Positions 1 to 11,492 are shown, counted from the stretch's first letter. The stretch: DNA of 13,475 bases from Saccoglossus kowalevskii (GCF_000003605.2 NW_003134579.1:1-13475), one strand, 5' to 3'. Translations and numbers: made by a program. The notes: a model not told the origin generated them from the letters alone.

Positions 1-435
1 CAGTGGTTCACAATCTCCCATATGGATACAGACAGTGGTTTATAATCTCAATATGAATACAGACAGTGGTTCACAATCTCCATATGAATACAGATAGTGG
101 TTTACAATCTCCCATATGGATACAGATAGTGGTTCACAATCTCCCATATGAATACAGATAGTGGGTCACAATCTCCCATATGAATACAGATAGTGGTTCA
201 CAATCTCCATATGAATACAGATAGTGGTTCACAATCTCCATATGAATACAGACAGTGGTTCACAATCTCCCATATGAATACAGATAGTGGTTCACAATCT
301 CCATATGGATACAGATAGTGGTTCACAATCTCCATATGAATACAGATAGTGGTTCACAATCTCCATATGAATACAGATAGTGGTTTACAATCTCCATATG
401 AATACAGATAGTGGTTTACAATCTCCATATGGATA
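1..435 (+). repeat. 435-bp higher-order block, first copy
   Basis: This 14-monomer block begins at a 4-bp-shortened junction (CAGTGGTTCAC after GGATA in other copies). It contains the TTTATAATCTCAATATG monomer at about 40-55, the GTGGGTCAC monomer at about 161, and ends with TATGGATA before the same short junction recurs at 436. The same series of variants starts again at 2152, an offset of 2151 bp. After 436 only the first 30 bases or so of a new block copy follow before the pattern switches to the 32-bp trimer at 466. Confidence 0.8.
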
Positions 436-465
436 CAGTGGTTCACAATCTCCCATATGGATACA

Positions 466-657
466 GATAGTGGTTTACAATCTCCCATATGGATACAGAT
501 AGTGGTTCACAATCTCCCATATAAATACAGATAGTGGGTCACAATCTCCCATATGAATACAGATAGTGGTTTACAATCTCCCATATGGATACAGATAGTG
601 GTTCACAATCTCCCATATAAATACAGATAGTGGGTCACAATCTCCCATATGAATACA
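466..657 (+). repeat. Perfect 96-bp tandem duplication (three 32-bp monomers, twice)
   Basis: Positions 466-561 and 562-657 read as identical 96-bp units. Each consists of three 32-bp CTCCC monomers in the order TTTAC/ATATGGATAC, TTCAC/ATATAAATAC and GGTCAC/ATATGAATAC. In the related blocks ending near 2774, 3955, 6512, 8786 and 9971 the same trimer is present once. The duplication is therefore specific to this position and has no differences that I could see, which suggests a recent event (inference). Confidence 0.85.
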
Positions 658-1890
658 GATAGTGGTTCACAATCTCCATATGAATACAGATAGTGGTTCA
701 CAATCTCCCATGTGAATAGAGACAGTGGTTTACAATCTCCATATGAATACAGATAGTGGTTCACAATCTCCCATATAGATACAGATAGTGGTTCAAAATC
801 TCCATATGAATACAGACAGTGGTTCACCATCTCCATATGAATACAGATAGTGGTTTACAATCTCCATATGAATACAGACAGTGGTTCACAATCTCCCATA
901 TAGTTACAGATAGTGGTTCACAATCTCTATATGAATACAGATAGTGGTTCACAATCTCCATATGAATACAGATAGTGGTTCACAATCTCCATATGAATAC
1001 AGACAGTGGTTTACAATCTCCATATGAATACAGACAGTGATTTACAATCTCCATATGAATACAGACAGTGGTTTACAATCTCCATATGAATACAGATAGT
1101 GGTTCACAATCTCCATATGAATACAGATAGTGGTTCACAATCTCCATATGAATACAGGTAGTGGTTCACAATCTCCATATGAATACAGACAGTGGTTTAT
1201 AATCTCCATATGAATACAGATAGTGGTTTACAATCTCCATATGAATACAGACAGTGGTTTACAATCTCCATATGAATACAGACAGTGGTTCACAATCTCC
1301 CATGTGAATACAGACAGTGGTTTACAATCTCCATATGAATACAGACAGTGGTTTACAATCTCCATATGAATACAGACAGTGGTTCACAATCTCCATATGA
1401 ATACAGACAGTGATTCACCATCTCCATATGAATACAGACAGTGGTTCACAATCTCCATATGAATACAGATAGTTGATTACAATCTCTATGTGAATACAGA
1501 TAGTGGTTTACAATCTCCATATGAATACAGACAGTGGTTCACCATCTCCATATGAATACAGATAGTGGTTCACAATCTCAATTTGAATACAGACAGTGGT
1601 TTATAATCTCCATATGAATAAAGATAGTGGTTTACAATCTCCATATGAATACAGACAGTGGTTTACAATCTCCATATGAATACAGACAGTGGTTCACAAT
1701 CTCCCATGTGAATAGAGACAGTGGTTTACAATCTCCATATGAATACAGATAGTGGTTCACAATCTCCCATATAGATACAGATAGTGGTTCAAAATCTCCA
1801 TATAAATACAGACAGTGGTTCACCATCTCCATATGAATACAGATAGTGGTTTACAATCTCCATATGAATACAGACAGTGGTTCACAATCT
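562..1890 (+). repeat. Multi-monomer block, related to 9876-11204 at offset 9314
   Basis: The ordered series of diagnostic monomers here recurs about 9314 bp downstream. It includes TTCAAAATC (792), CATATAGTTAC (about 897), GTGATTTAC (about 1037), GGTAGTGG (about 1157), GTGATTCACCATC (about 1408), AGTTGATTAC with CTCTATGTG (about 1472-1490), CTCAATTTG (about 1577) and the rare AATAAAGATAG (about 1618). The rare GTGATTCACC, AGTTGATTAC and AATAAAGATAG changes are shared only by these two blocks. The first part, to about 1350, also matches 2679 to about 3460 at offset 2117. Differences include ATATAAATAC near 1801 versus ATATGAATAC in the partner. Confidence 0.8.
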
Positions 1891-2151
1891 CCCATATAGA
1901 TACAGATAGTGGTTCACAATCTCTATATGAATACAGATAGTGGTTCACAATCTCCATATGAATACAGACAGTGGTTCACAATCTCCCATATGAATACAGA
2001 TAGTGGTTCACAATCTCCATATGGATACAGATAGTGGTTCACAATCTCCATATGAATACAGATAGTGGTTCACAATCTCCATATGAATACAGATAGTGGT
2101 TTACAATCTCCATATGAATACAGATAGTGGTTTACAATCTCCATATGGATA

Positions 2152-2586
2152 CAGTGGTTCACAATCTCCCATATGGATACAGACAGTGGTTTATAATCTC
2201 AATATGAATACAGACAGTGGTTCACAATCTCCATATGAATACAGATAGTGGTTTACAATCTCCCATATGGATACAGATAGTGGTTCACAATCTCCCATAT
2301 GAATACAGATAGTGGGTCACAATCTCCCATATGAATACAGATAGTGGTTCACAATCTCCATATGAATACAGATAGTGGTTCACAATCTCCATATGAATAC
2401 AGACAGTGGTTCACAATCTCCCATATGAATACAGATAGTGGTTCACAATCTCCATATGGATACAGATAGTGGTTCACAATCTCCATATGAATACAGATAG
2501 TGGTTCACAATCTCCATATGAATACAGATAGTGGTTTACAATCTCCATATGAATACAGATAGTGGTTTACAATCTCCATATGGATA
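2152..2586 (+). repeat. 435-bp higher-order block, second copy, followed by a restart at 2587
   Basis: This repeats the variant order of 1-435, including the TTTATAATCTCAATATG monomer (CTCAATATG at 2198), GTGGGTCAC and the terminal GGATACAGTGG short junction. At 2587 the block begins again, with CTCAATATG at 2633, 435 bp after the first. That restart continues into the TTTAC/ATATGGATAC, ATATAAATAC, GGTCAC trimer and the TTCAAAATC block. It looks like a tandem duplication of 14 monomers. Confidence 0.8.
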
Positions 2587-3320
2587 CAGTGGTTCACAAT
2601 CTCCCATATGGATACAGACAGTGGTTTATAATCTCAATATGAATACAGACAGTGGTTCACAATCTCCATATGAATACAGATAGTGGTTTACAATCTCCCA
2701 TATGGATACAGATAGTGGTTCACAATCTCCCATATAAATACAGATAGTGGGTCACAATCTCCCATATGAATACAGATAGTGGTTCACAATCTCCATATGA
2801 ATACAGATAGTGGTTCACAATCTCCCATGTGAATAGAGACAGTGGTTTACAATCTCCATATGAATACAGATAGTGGTTCACAATCTCCCATATAGATACA
2901 GATAGTGGTTCAAAATCTCCATATGAATACAGACAGTGGTTCACCATCTCCATATGAATACAGATAGTGGTTTACAATCTCCATATGAATACAGACAGTG
3001 GTTCACAATCTCCCATATAGTTACAGATAGTGGTTCACAATCTCTATATGAATACAGATAGTGGTTCACAATCTCCATATGAATACAGATAGTGGTTCAC
3101 AATCTCCATATGAATACAGACAGTGGTTTACAATCTCCATATGAATACAGACAGTGATTTACAATCTCCATATGAATACAGACAGTGGTTTACAATCTCC
3201 ATATGAATACAGATAGTGGTTCACAATCTCCATATGAATACAGATAGTGGTTCACAATCTCCATATGAATACAGGTAGTGGTTCACAATCTCCATATGAA
3301 TACATACAGTGGTTTATAAT
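2365..3320 (+). repeat. Source-like block of an approximately 1181-bp duplication (partner 3546-4501)
   Basis: From about 2365 to 3320 the variant order matches 3546-4501 at a constant offset of 1181 bp. Shared landmarks are the short junction (2587/3768), CTCAATATG (2633/3814), ATATAAATAC, TTCAAAATC (2909/4090), CATATAGTTAC, GTGATTTAC and GGTAGTGG. This block carries ACATACAGTGG at 3303. Its match continues beyond the partner's end at 5189, once the inserted 688-bp duplication is skipped. Confidence 0.75.
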
Positions 3321-3545
3321 CTCCATATGAATACAGATAGTGGTTTACAATCTCCATATGAATACAGACAGTGGTTTACAATCTCCATATGAATACAGAC
3401 AGTGGTTCACAATCTCCCATGTGAATACAGACAGTGGTTTACAATCTCCATATGAATACAGTGGTTTACAATCTCCATATGAATACAGATAGTGATTCAC
3501 AATCTCCCATATAGATACAGATAGTGGTTTCAAAATCTCCATATG
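3321..3545 (+). repeat. Rearranged monomers with a second 4-bp deletion and a 1-bp insertion
   Basis: This stretch holds GAATACAGTGG near 3458, a monomer lacking four bases. It is followed by GTGATTCAC joined to CTCCCATATAG, and by TTTCAAAATC at about 3528, a T-expanded version of the diagnostic TTCAAAATC. It is the right-hand end of the block before the approximately 1181-bp copy starts near 3546, so it marks a recombination or slippage-altered junction. Confidence 0.7.
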
Positions 3546-3812
3546 AATACAGATAGTGGTTCACAATCTCCATATGAATAGAGACAGTGGTTCACAATCT
3601 CCCATATGAATACAGATAGTGGTTCACAATCTCCATATGGATACAGATAGTGGTTCACAATCTCCATATGAATACAGATAGTGGTTCACAATCTCCATAT
3701 GAATACAGATAGTGGTTTACAATCTCCATATGAATACAGATAGTGGTTTACAATCTCCATATGGATACAGTGGTTCACAATCTCCCATATGGATACAGAC
3801 AGTGGTTTATAA

Positions 3813-4500
3813 TCTCAATATGAATACAGACAGTGGTTCACAATCTCCATATGAATACAGATAGTGGTTTACAATCTCCCATATGGATACAGATAGTGGT
3901 TCACAATCTCCCATATAAATACAGATAGTGGGTCACAATCTCCCATATGAATACAGATAGTGGTTCACAATCTCCATATGAATACAGATAGTGGTTCACA
4001 ATCTCCCATGTGAATAGAGACAGTGGTTTACAATCTCCATATGAATACAGATAGTGGTTCACAATCTCCCATATAGATACAGATAGTGGTTCAAAATCTC
4101 CATATGAATACAGACAGTGGTTCACCATCTCCATATGAATACAGATAGTGGTTTACAATCTCCATATGAATACAGACAGTGGTTCACAATCTCCCATATA
4201 GTTACAGATAGTGGTTCACAATCTCTATATGAATACAGATAGTGGTTCACAATCTCCATATGAATACAGATAGTGGTTCACAATCTCCATATGAATACAG
4301 ACAGTGGTTTACAATCTCCATATGAATACAGACAGTGATTTACAATCTCCATATGAATACAGACAGTGGTTTACAATCTCCATATGAATACAGATAGTGG
4401 TTCACAATCTCCATGTGAATACAGATAGTAGTTCACAATCTCCATATGAATACAGGTAGTGGTTCACAATCTCCATATGAATACAGACAGTGGTTTATAA
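3813..4500 (+). repeat. 688-bp tandem duplication, first copy
   Basis: This block of 22 monomers starts at the CTCAATATG monomer and includes the 32-bp trimer, CATGTGAATAG, TTCAAAATC (4090), CATATAGTTAC, GTGATTTAC, CATGTGAATACAGATAGTAG (about 4412) and GGTAGTGG (about 4456). It is followed directly by a restart of the same order at 4501. The junction lies in shared CAGTGGTTTATAATCTC, so the exact breakpoint is ambiguous within those bases. Confidence 0.85.
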
Positions 4501-5188
4501 TCTCAATATGAATACAGACAGTGGTTCACAATCTCCATATGAATACAGATAGTGGTTTACAATCTCCCATATGGATACAGATAGTGGTTCACAATCTCCC
4601 ATATAAATAGAGATAGTGGGTCACAATCTCCCATATGAATACAGATAGTGGTTCACAATCTCCATATGAATACAGATAGTGGTTAACAATCTCCCATGTG
4701 AATAGAGACAGTGGTTTACAATCTCCATATGAATACAGATAGTGGTTCACAATCTCCCATATAGATACAGATAGTGGTTCAAAATCTCCATATGAATACA
4801 GACAGTGGTTCACCATCTCCATATGAATACAGATAGTGGTTTACAATCTCCATATGAATACAGACAGTGGTTCACAATCTCCCATATAGTTACAGATAGT
4901 GGTTCACAATCTCTATATGAATACAGATAGTGGTTCACAATCTCCATATGAATACAGATAGTGGTTCACAATCTCCATATGAATACAGACAGTGGTTTAC
5001 AATCTCCATATGAATACAGACAGTGATTTACAATCTCCATATGAATACAGACAGTGGTTTACAATCTCCATATGAATACAGATAGTTGTTCACAATCTCC
5101 ATATGAATACAGATAGTGGTTCACAATCTCCATATGAATACAGGTAGTGGTTCACAATCTCCATATGAATACATACAGTGGTTTATAA
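4501..5188 (+). repeat. 688-bp tandem duplication, second copy
   Basis: This repeats 3813-4500 at a constant offset of 688 bp with scattered substitutions, such as ATAAATAGAG near 4605, GGTTAACAATC near 4681 and AGTTGTTCAC near 5085. At 5189 the sequence resumes the order found after 3320 (CTCCATATGAATACAGATAG). It retains ACATACAGTGG at 5172, as at 3303. The first copy has ACAGACAGTGG at the matching place. Confidence 0.85.
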
Positions 5189-5340
5189 TCTCCATATGAA
5201 TACAGATAGTGGTTTACAATCTCCATATGAATACAGACAGTGGTTTACAATCTCCATATGAATACAGACAGTGGTTCACAATCTCCCATGTGAATACAGA
5301 CAGTGGTTTACAATCTCCATATGAATACAGACAGTGGTTT
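5189..5340 (+). repeat. Continuation of the block that follows 3320
   Basis: This short stretch repeats the order found from 3321 onward: TTTAC monomers, then a CATGTGAATAC 32-mer near 5288, then TTTAC monomers. It shows that the 688-bp duplication was inserted into a pre-existing block order. It ends where the 5341 block begins. Confidence 0.6.
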
Positions 5341-6776
5341 ACAATCTCCATATGAATACAGGTAGTGGTTCACAATCTCCATATGAATACAGACAGTGGT
5401 TTATAATCTCCATATGAATACAGATAGTGGTTTACAATCTCCATATGAATACATACAGTGGTTTACAATCTCCATATGAATACAGACAGTGGTTCACAAT
5501 CTCCCATGTGAATACAGACAGTGGTTTACAATCTCCATATGAATACAGACAGTGGTTTACAATCTCCATATGAATACAGACAGTGGTTCACAATCTCCAT
5601 ATGAATACAGACAGTGGTTCACCATCTCCATATGAATACAGACAGTGGTTCACAATCTCCATATGAATACAGATAGTTGTTTACAATCTCTATGTGAATA
5701 CAGATAGTGGTTTACAATCTCCATATGAATACAGACAGTGGTTCACCATCTCCATATGAATACAGATAGTGGTTCACAATCTCAATTTGAATACAGACAG
5801 TGGTTTATAATCTCCATATGAATACAGACAGTGGTTTACAATCTCCATATGAATACAGACAGTGGTTCACAATCTCCCATGTGAATAGAGACAGTGGTTT
5901 ACAATCTCCATATGAATACAGATAGTGGTTCACAATCTCCCATATAGATACAGATAGTGGTTCAAAATCTCCATATGAATACAGACAGTGGTTCACCATC
6001 TCCATATGAATACAGATAGTGGTTTACAATCTCCATATGAATACAGACAGTGGTTCACAATCTCCCATATAAATACAGATAGTGGTTCACAATCACTATA
6101 TGAATACAGATAGTGGTTCACAATCTCCATATGAATACAGACAGTGGTTCACAATCTCCCATATGAATACAGATAGTGGTTCACAATCTCCATATGGATA
6201 CAGATAGTGGTTCACAATCTCCATATGAATACAGATAGTGGTTCACAATCTCCATATGAATACAGATAGTGGTTTACAATCTCCATATGAATACAGATAG
6301 TGGTTTACAATCTCCATATGGATACAGTGGTTCACAATCTCCCATATGGATACAGACAGTGGTTTATAATCTCAATATGAATACAGACAGTGGTTCACAA
6401 TCTCCATATGAATACAGATAGTGGTTTACAATCTCCCATATGGATACAGATAGTGGTTCACAATCTCCCATATAAATACAGATAGTGGGTCACAATCTCC
6501 CATATGAATACAGATAGTGGTTCACAATCTCCATATGAATACAGATAGTGGTTCACAATCTCCCATGTGAATAGAGACAGTGGTTTACAATCTCCATATG
6601 AATACAGATAGTGGTTCACAATCTCCCATATAGATACAGATAGTGGTTCAAAATCTCCATATGAATACAGACAGTGGTTCACCATCTCCATATGAATACA
6701 GATAGTGGTTTACAATCTCCATATGAATACAGACAGTGGTTCACAATCTCCCATATAGTTACAGATAGTGGTTCAC
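5341..6776 (+). repeat. Approximately 1.43-kb block, copied at 7615-9050 and partly at 12694-13475
   Basis: The order begins with GGTAGTGG (5361) and then runs TTTATAATC, CATGTGAATAC, TTCACCATC, AGTTGTTTAC with CTCTATGTG (about 5675-5695), CTCAATTTG (about 5781), CATGTGAATAG, TTCAAAATC (5961), ATATAAATAC with AATCACTATATG (6091), the short junction (6325), CTCAATATG, the 32-bp trimer, TTCAAAATC (6647) and CATATAGTTAC. The whole series matches 7615-9050 at offset 2274. Its first 780 bases or so match the end of the window at offset 7353, including the rare AATCACTATATG. Confidence 0.8.
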
Positions 6777-7614
6777 AATCTCTATATGAATACAGATAGT
6801 GGTTCACAATCTCCATATGAATACAGATAGTGGTTCACAATCTCCATATGAATACAGACAGTGGTTTACAATCTCCATATGAATACAGACAGTGATTTAC
6901 AATCTCCATATGAATACAGACAGTGGTTTACAATCTCCATATGAATACAGATAGTGGTTCACAATCTCCATATGAATACAGATAGTGGTTCACAATCTCC
7001 ATATGAATACATACAGTGGTTTATAATCTCCATATGAATACATACAGTGGTTTATAATCTCCATATGAATACAGATAGTGGTTTACAATCTCCATATGAA
7101 TACAGACAGTGGTTTACAATCTCCATATGAATACAGACAGTGGTTCACAATCTCCCATGTGAATACAGACAGTGGTTTACAATCTCCATATGAATACAGA
7201 CAGTGGTTTACAATCTCCATATGAATACAGATAGTGGTTCACAATCTCCCATATAGATACAGATAGTGGTTCAAAATCTCCATATGAATACAGACAGTGG
7301 TTCACCATCTCCATATGAATACAGATAGTGGTTTACAATCTCCATATGAATACAGACAGTGGTTCACAATCTCCCATATAGTTACAGATAGTGGTTCACA
7401 ATCTCTATATGAATACAGATAGTGGTTCACAATCTCCATATGAATACAGATAGTGGTTCACAATCTCCATATGAATACAGACAGTGGTTTACAATCTCCA
7501 TATGAATACAGACGGTGATTTACAATCTCCATATGAATACAGACAGTGGTTTACAATCTCCATATGAATACAGATAGTGGTTCACAATCTCCATATGAAT
7601 ACAGATAGTGGTTC
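6777..7614 (+). repeat. Block with CATACAGTGG dimer and a TTCAAAATC landmark lacking its usual partner
   Basis: This continues the CATATAGTTAC, CTCTATATG and GTGATTTAC order. It contains a perfect 31-bp monomer duplication at 7010-7071 (CATACAGTGGTTTATAATC twice). It also holds the TTCAAAATC landmark at 7270, which here lacks the upstream CATGTGAATAG 32-mer seen in most other copies. A second CATATAGTTAC and GTGATTTAC series follows, including one GACGGTGATT, which gives one of the few CpG in the window (7513). Confidence 0.7.
7010..7071 (+). repeat. Perfect two-copy run of one variant monomer
   Basis: The 31-bp monomer starting CATACAGTGGTTTATAATC occurs at 7010-7040 and again, identical, at 7041-7071. 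In the related series at 3303 and 5172 this variant is single and is preceded by a GGTAGTGG monomer, which is missing here. Confidence 0.85.
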
Positions 7615-7871
7615 ACAATCTCCATATGAATACAGGTAGTGGTTCACAATCTCCATATGAATACAGACAGTGGTTTATAATCTCCATATGAATACAGATA
7701 GTGGTTTACAATCTCCATATGAATACAGACAGTGGTTTACAATCTCCATATGAATACAGACAGTGGTTCACAATCTCCCATGTGAATACAGACAGTGGTT
7801 TACAATCTCCATATGAATACAGACAGTGGTTTACAATCTCCATATGAATACAGACAGTGGTTCACAATCTC

Positions 7872-9056
7872 CATATGAATACAGACAGTGGTTCACCATC
7901 TCCATATGAATACAGACAGTGGTTCACAATCTCCATATGAATACAGATAGTTGTTTACAATCTCTATGTGAATACAGATAGTGGTTTACAATCTCCATAT
8001 GAATACAGACAGTGGTTCACCATCTCCATATGAATACAGATAGTGGTTCACAATCTCAATTTGAATACAGACAGTGGTTTATAATCTCCATATGAATACA
8101 GACAGTGGTTTACAATCTCCATATGAATACAGACAGTGGTTCACAATCTCCCATGTGAATAGAGACAGTGGTTTACAATCTCCATATGAATACAGATAGT
8201 GGTTCACAATCTCCCATATAGATACAGATAGTGGTTCAAAATCTCCATATGAATACAGACAGTGGTTCACCATCTCCATATGAATACAGATAGTGGTTTA
8301 CAATCTCCATATGAATACAGACAGTGGTTCACAATCTCCCATATAGATACAGATAGTGGTTCACAATCTCTATATGAATACAGATAGTGGTTCACAATCT
8401 CCATATGAATAGAGACAGTGGTTCACAATCTCCCATATGAATACAGATAGTGGTTCACAATCTCCATATGGATACAGATAGTGGTTCACAATCTCCATAT
8501 GAATACAGATAGTGGTTCACAATCTCCATATGAATACAGATAGTGGTTTACAATCTCCATATGAATACAGATAGTGGTTTACAATCTCCATATGGATACA
8601 GTGGTTCACAATCTCCCATATGGATACAGACAGTGGTTTATAATCTCAATATGAATACAGACAGTGGTTCACAATCTCCATATGAATACAGATAGTGGTT
8701 TACAATCTCCCATATGGATACAGATAGTGGTTCACAATCTCCCATATAAATACAGATAGTGGGTCACAATCTCCCATATGAATACAGATAGTGGTTCACA
8801 ATCTCCATATGAATACAGATAGTGGTTCACAATCTCCCATGTGAATAGAGACAGTGGTTTACAATCTCCATATGAATACAGATAGTGGTTCACAATCTCC
8901 CATATAGATACAGATAGTGGTTCAAAATCTCCATATGAATACAGACAGTGGTTCACCATCTCCATATGAATACAGATAGTGGTTTACAATCTCCATATGA
9001 ATACAGACAGTGGTTCACAATCTCCCATATAGTTACAGATAGTGGTTCACAATCTC
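7872..9056 (+). repeat. 1185-bp tandem duplication, first copy
   Basis: This block of 38 monomers runs from the TTCACCATC monomer region through AGTTGTTTAC/CTCTATGTG (about 7950), CTCAATTTG, TTCAAAATC (8235), the short junction (8599), CTCAATATG (about 8647), the 32-bp trimer, TTCAAAATC (8921) and CATATAGTTAC. At about 9057 the expected CTCTATATG is replaced by a return to CTCCATATGAATACAGACAG and the TTCACCATC monomer. That change is the duplication junction. Confidence 0.88.
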
Positions 9057-10241
9057 CATATGAATACAGACAGTGGTTCACCATCTCCATATGAATACAG
9101 ACAGTGGTTCACAATCTCCATATGAATACAGATAGTTGTTTACAATCTCTATGTGAATACAGATAGTGGTTTACAATCTCCATATGAATACAGACAGTGG
9201 TTCACCATCTCCATATGAATACAGATAGTGGTTCACAATCTCAATTTGAATACAGACAGTGGTTTATAATCTCCATATGAATACAGACAGTGGTTTACAA
9301 TCTCCATATGAATACAGACAGTGGTTCACAATCTCCCATGTGAATAGAGACAGTGGTTTACAATCTCCATATGAATACAGATAGTGGTTCACAATCTCCC
9401 ATATAGATACAGATAGTGGTTCAAAATCTCCATATGAATACAGACAGTGGTTCACCATCTCCATATGAATACAGATAGTGGTTTACAATCTCCATATGAA
9501 TACAGACAGTGGTTCACAATCTCCCATATAGATACAGATAGTGGTTCACAATCTCTATATGAATACAGATAGTGGTTCACAATCTCCATATGAATAGAGA
9601 CAGTGGTTCACAATCTCCCATATGAATACAGATAGTGGTTCACAATCTCCATATGGATACAGATAGTGGTTCACAATCTCCATATGAATACAGATAGTGG
9701 TTCACAATCTCCATATGAATACAGATAGTGGTTTACAATCTCCATATGAATACAGATAGTGGTTTACAATCTCCATATGGATACAGTGGTTCACAATCTC
9801 CCATATGGATACAGACAGTGGTTTATAATCTCAATATGAATACAGACAGTGGTTCACAATCTCCATATGAATACAGATAGTGGTTTACAATCTCCCATAT
9901 GGATACAGATAGTGGTTCACAATCTCCCATATAAATACAGATAGTGGGTCACAATCTCCCATATGAATACAGATAGTGGTTCACAATCTCCATATGAATA
10001 GAGACAGTGGTTTACAATCTCCCATGTGAATAGAGACAGTGGTTTACAATCTCCATATGAATACAGATAGTGGTTCACAATCTCCCATATAGATACAGAT
10101 AGTGGTTCAAAATCTCCATATGAATACAGACAGTGGTTCACCATCTCCATATGAATACAGATAGTGGTTTACAATCTCCATATAGTTACAGATAGTGGTT
10201 CACAATCTCCCATATAGTTACAGATAGTGGTTCACAATCTC
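9057..10241 (+). repeat. 1185-bp tandem duplication, second copy
   Basis: This matches 7872-9056 at a constant offset of 1185 bp, with landmarks at 9420 and 10106 (TTCAAAATC) and 9784 (short junction). After 10241 the interrupted order resumes as CTCTATATG, as after 6776, which is the expected outcome of a tandem duplication. Local differences are CATATGAATAGAGACAGTGG near 9990-10010, where other copies have ATACAGATAG, and an extra CATATAGTTAC monomer near 10181. Confidence 0.88.
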
Positions 10242-11204
10242 TATATGAATACAGATAGTGGTTCACAATCTCCATATGAATACAGATAGTGGTTCACAAT
10301 CTCCATATGAATACAGACAGTGGTTTACAATCTCCATATGAATACAGACAGTGATTTACAATCTCCATATGAATACAGACAGTGGTTTACAATCTCCATA
10401 TGAATACAGATAGTGGTTCACAATCTCCATATGAATACAGATAGTGGTTCACAATCTCCATATGAATACAGGTAGTGGTTCACAATCTCCATATGAATAC
10501 AGACAGTGGTTTATAATCTCCATATGAATACAGATAGTGGTTTACAATCTCCATATGAATACAGACAGTGGTTTACAATCTCCATATGAATACAGACAGT
10601 GGTTCACAATCTCCCATGTGAATACAGACAGTGGTTTACAATCTCCATATGAATACAGACAGTGGTTTACAATCTCCATATGAATACAGACAGTGGTTCA
10701 CAATCTCCATATGAATACAGACAGTGATTCACCATCTCCATATGAATACAGACAGTGGTTCACAATCTCCATATGAATACAGATAGTTGATTACAATCTC
10801 TATGTGAATACAGATAGTGGTTTACAATCTCCATATGAATACAGACAGTGGTTCACCATCTCCATATGAATACAGATAGTGGTTCACAATCTCAATTTGA
10901 ATACAGACAGTGGTTTATAATCTCCATATGAATAAAGATAGTGGTTTACAATCTCCATATGAATACAGATAGTGGTTCACAATCTCCATATGAATACAGA
11001 TAGTGGTTCACAATCTCCCATGTGAATAGAGACAGTGGTTTACAATCTCCATATGAATACAGATAGTGGTTCACAATCTCCCATATAGATACAGATAGTG
11101 GTTCAAAATCTCCATATGAATACAGACAGTGGTTCACCATCTCCATATGAATACAGATAGTGGTTTACAATCTCCATATGAATACAGACAGTGGTTCACA
11201 ATCT
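10242..11204 (+). repeat. Right part of the offset-9314 block copy
   Basis: This continues the match to roughly 928-1890. Rare shared variants are GTGATTCACCATC (about 10722), AGTTGATTAC with CTCTATGTG (about 10786-10805) and AATAAAGATAG (about 10932). The partner differs by GACAG/GATAG and TTTAC/TTCAC substitutions at about 10967-11000. The landmark TTCAAAATC is at 11102. Confidence 0.75.
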
Positions 11205-11492
11205 CCCATATAGTTACAGATAGTGGTTCACAATCTCTATATGAATACAGATAGTGGTTCACAATCTCCATATGAATACAGATAGTGGTTCACAATCTCC
11301 ATATGAATACAGACAGTGGTTTACAATCTCCATATGAATACAGACAGTGATTTACAATCTCCATATGAATACAGACAGTGGTTTACAATCTCCATATGAA
11401 TACAGATAGTGGTTCACAATCTCCATGTGAATACAGATAGTAGTTCACAATCTCCATATGAATACAGGTAGTGGTTCACAATCTCCATATGA
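11012..11492 (+). repeat. Block related to 4000-4480 at offset 7012
   Basis: TTCAAAATC (11102), CATATAGTTAC, GTGATTTAC and the uncommon CATGTGAATACAGATAGTAG (about 11424) followed by GGTAGTGG appear in the same order and spacing as at 4090-4456. The CATGTG/AGTAGTTCAC pair was seen only at these two places. It is absent from the second 688-bp copy next to the first of them. Confidence 0.7.

Noticed and set aside
40-60. TTTATAATC as a promoter -10 or minus-strand TATA element
   Set aside because: It is a common monomer variant found throughout the array, with no paired element or downstream gene.
603-836. Minus-strand 77-codon open frame (and fourteen similar ones of 65-77 codons) as protein genes
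   Set aside because: They consist wholly of the satellite monomer, start and stop at fixed monomer positions, and follow from 31/32-bp lengths. No independent coding signal or known domain is visible.
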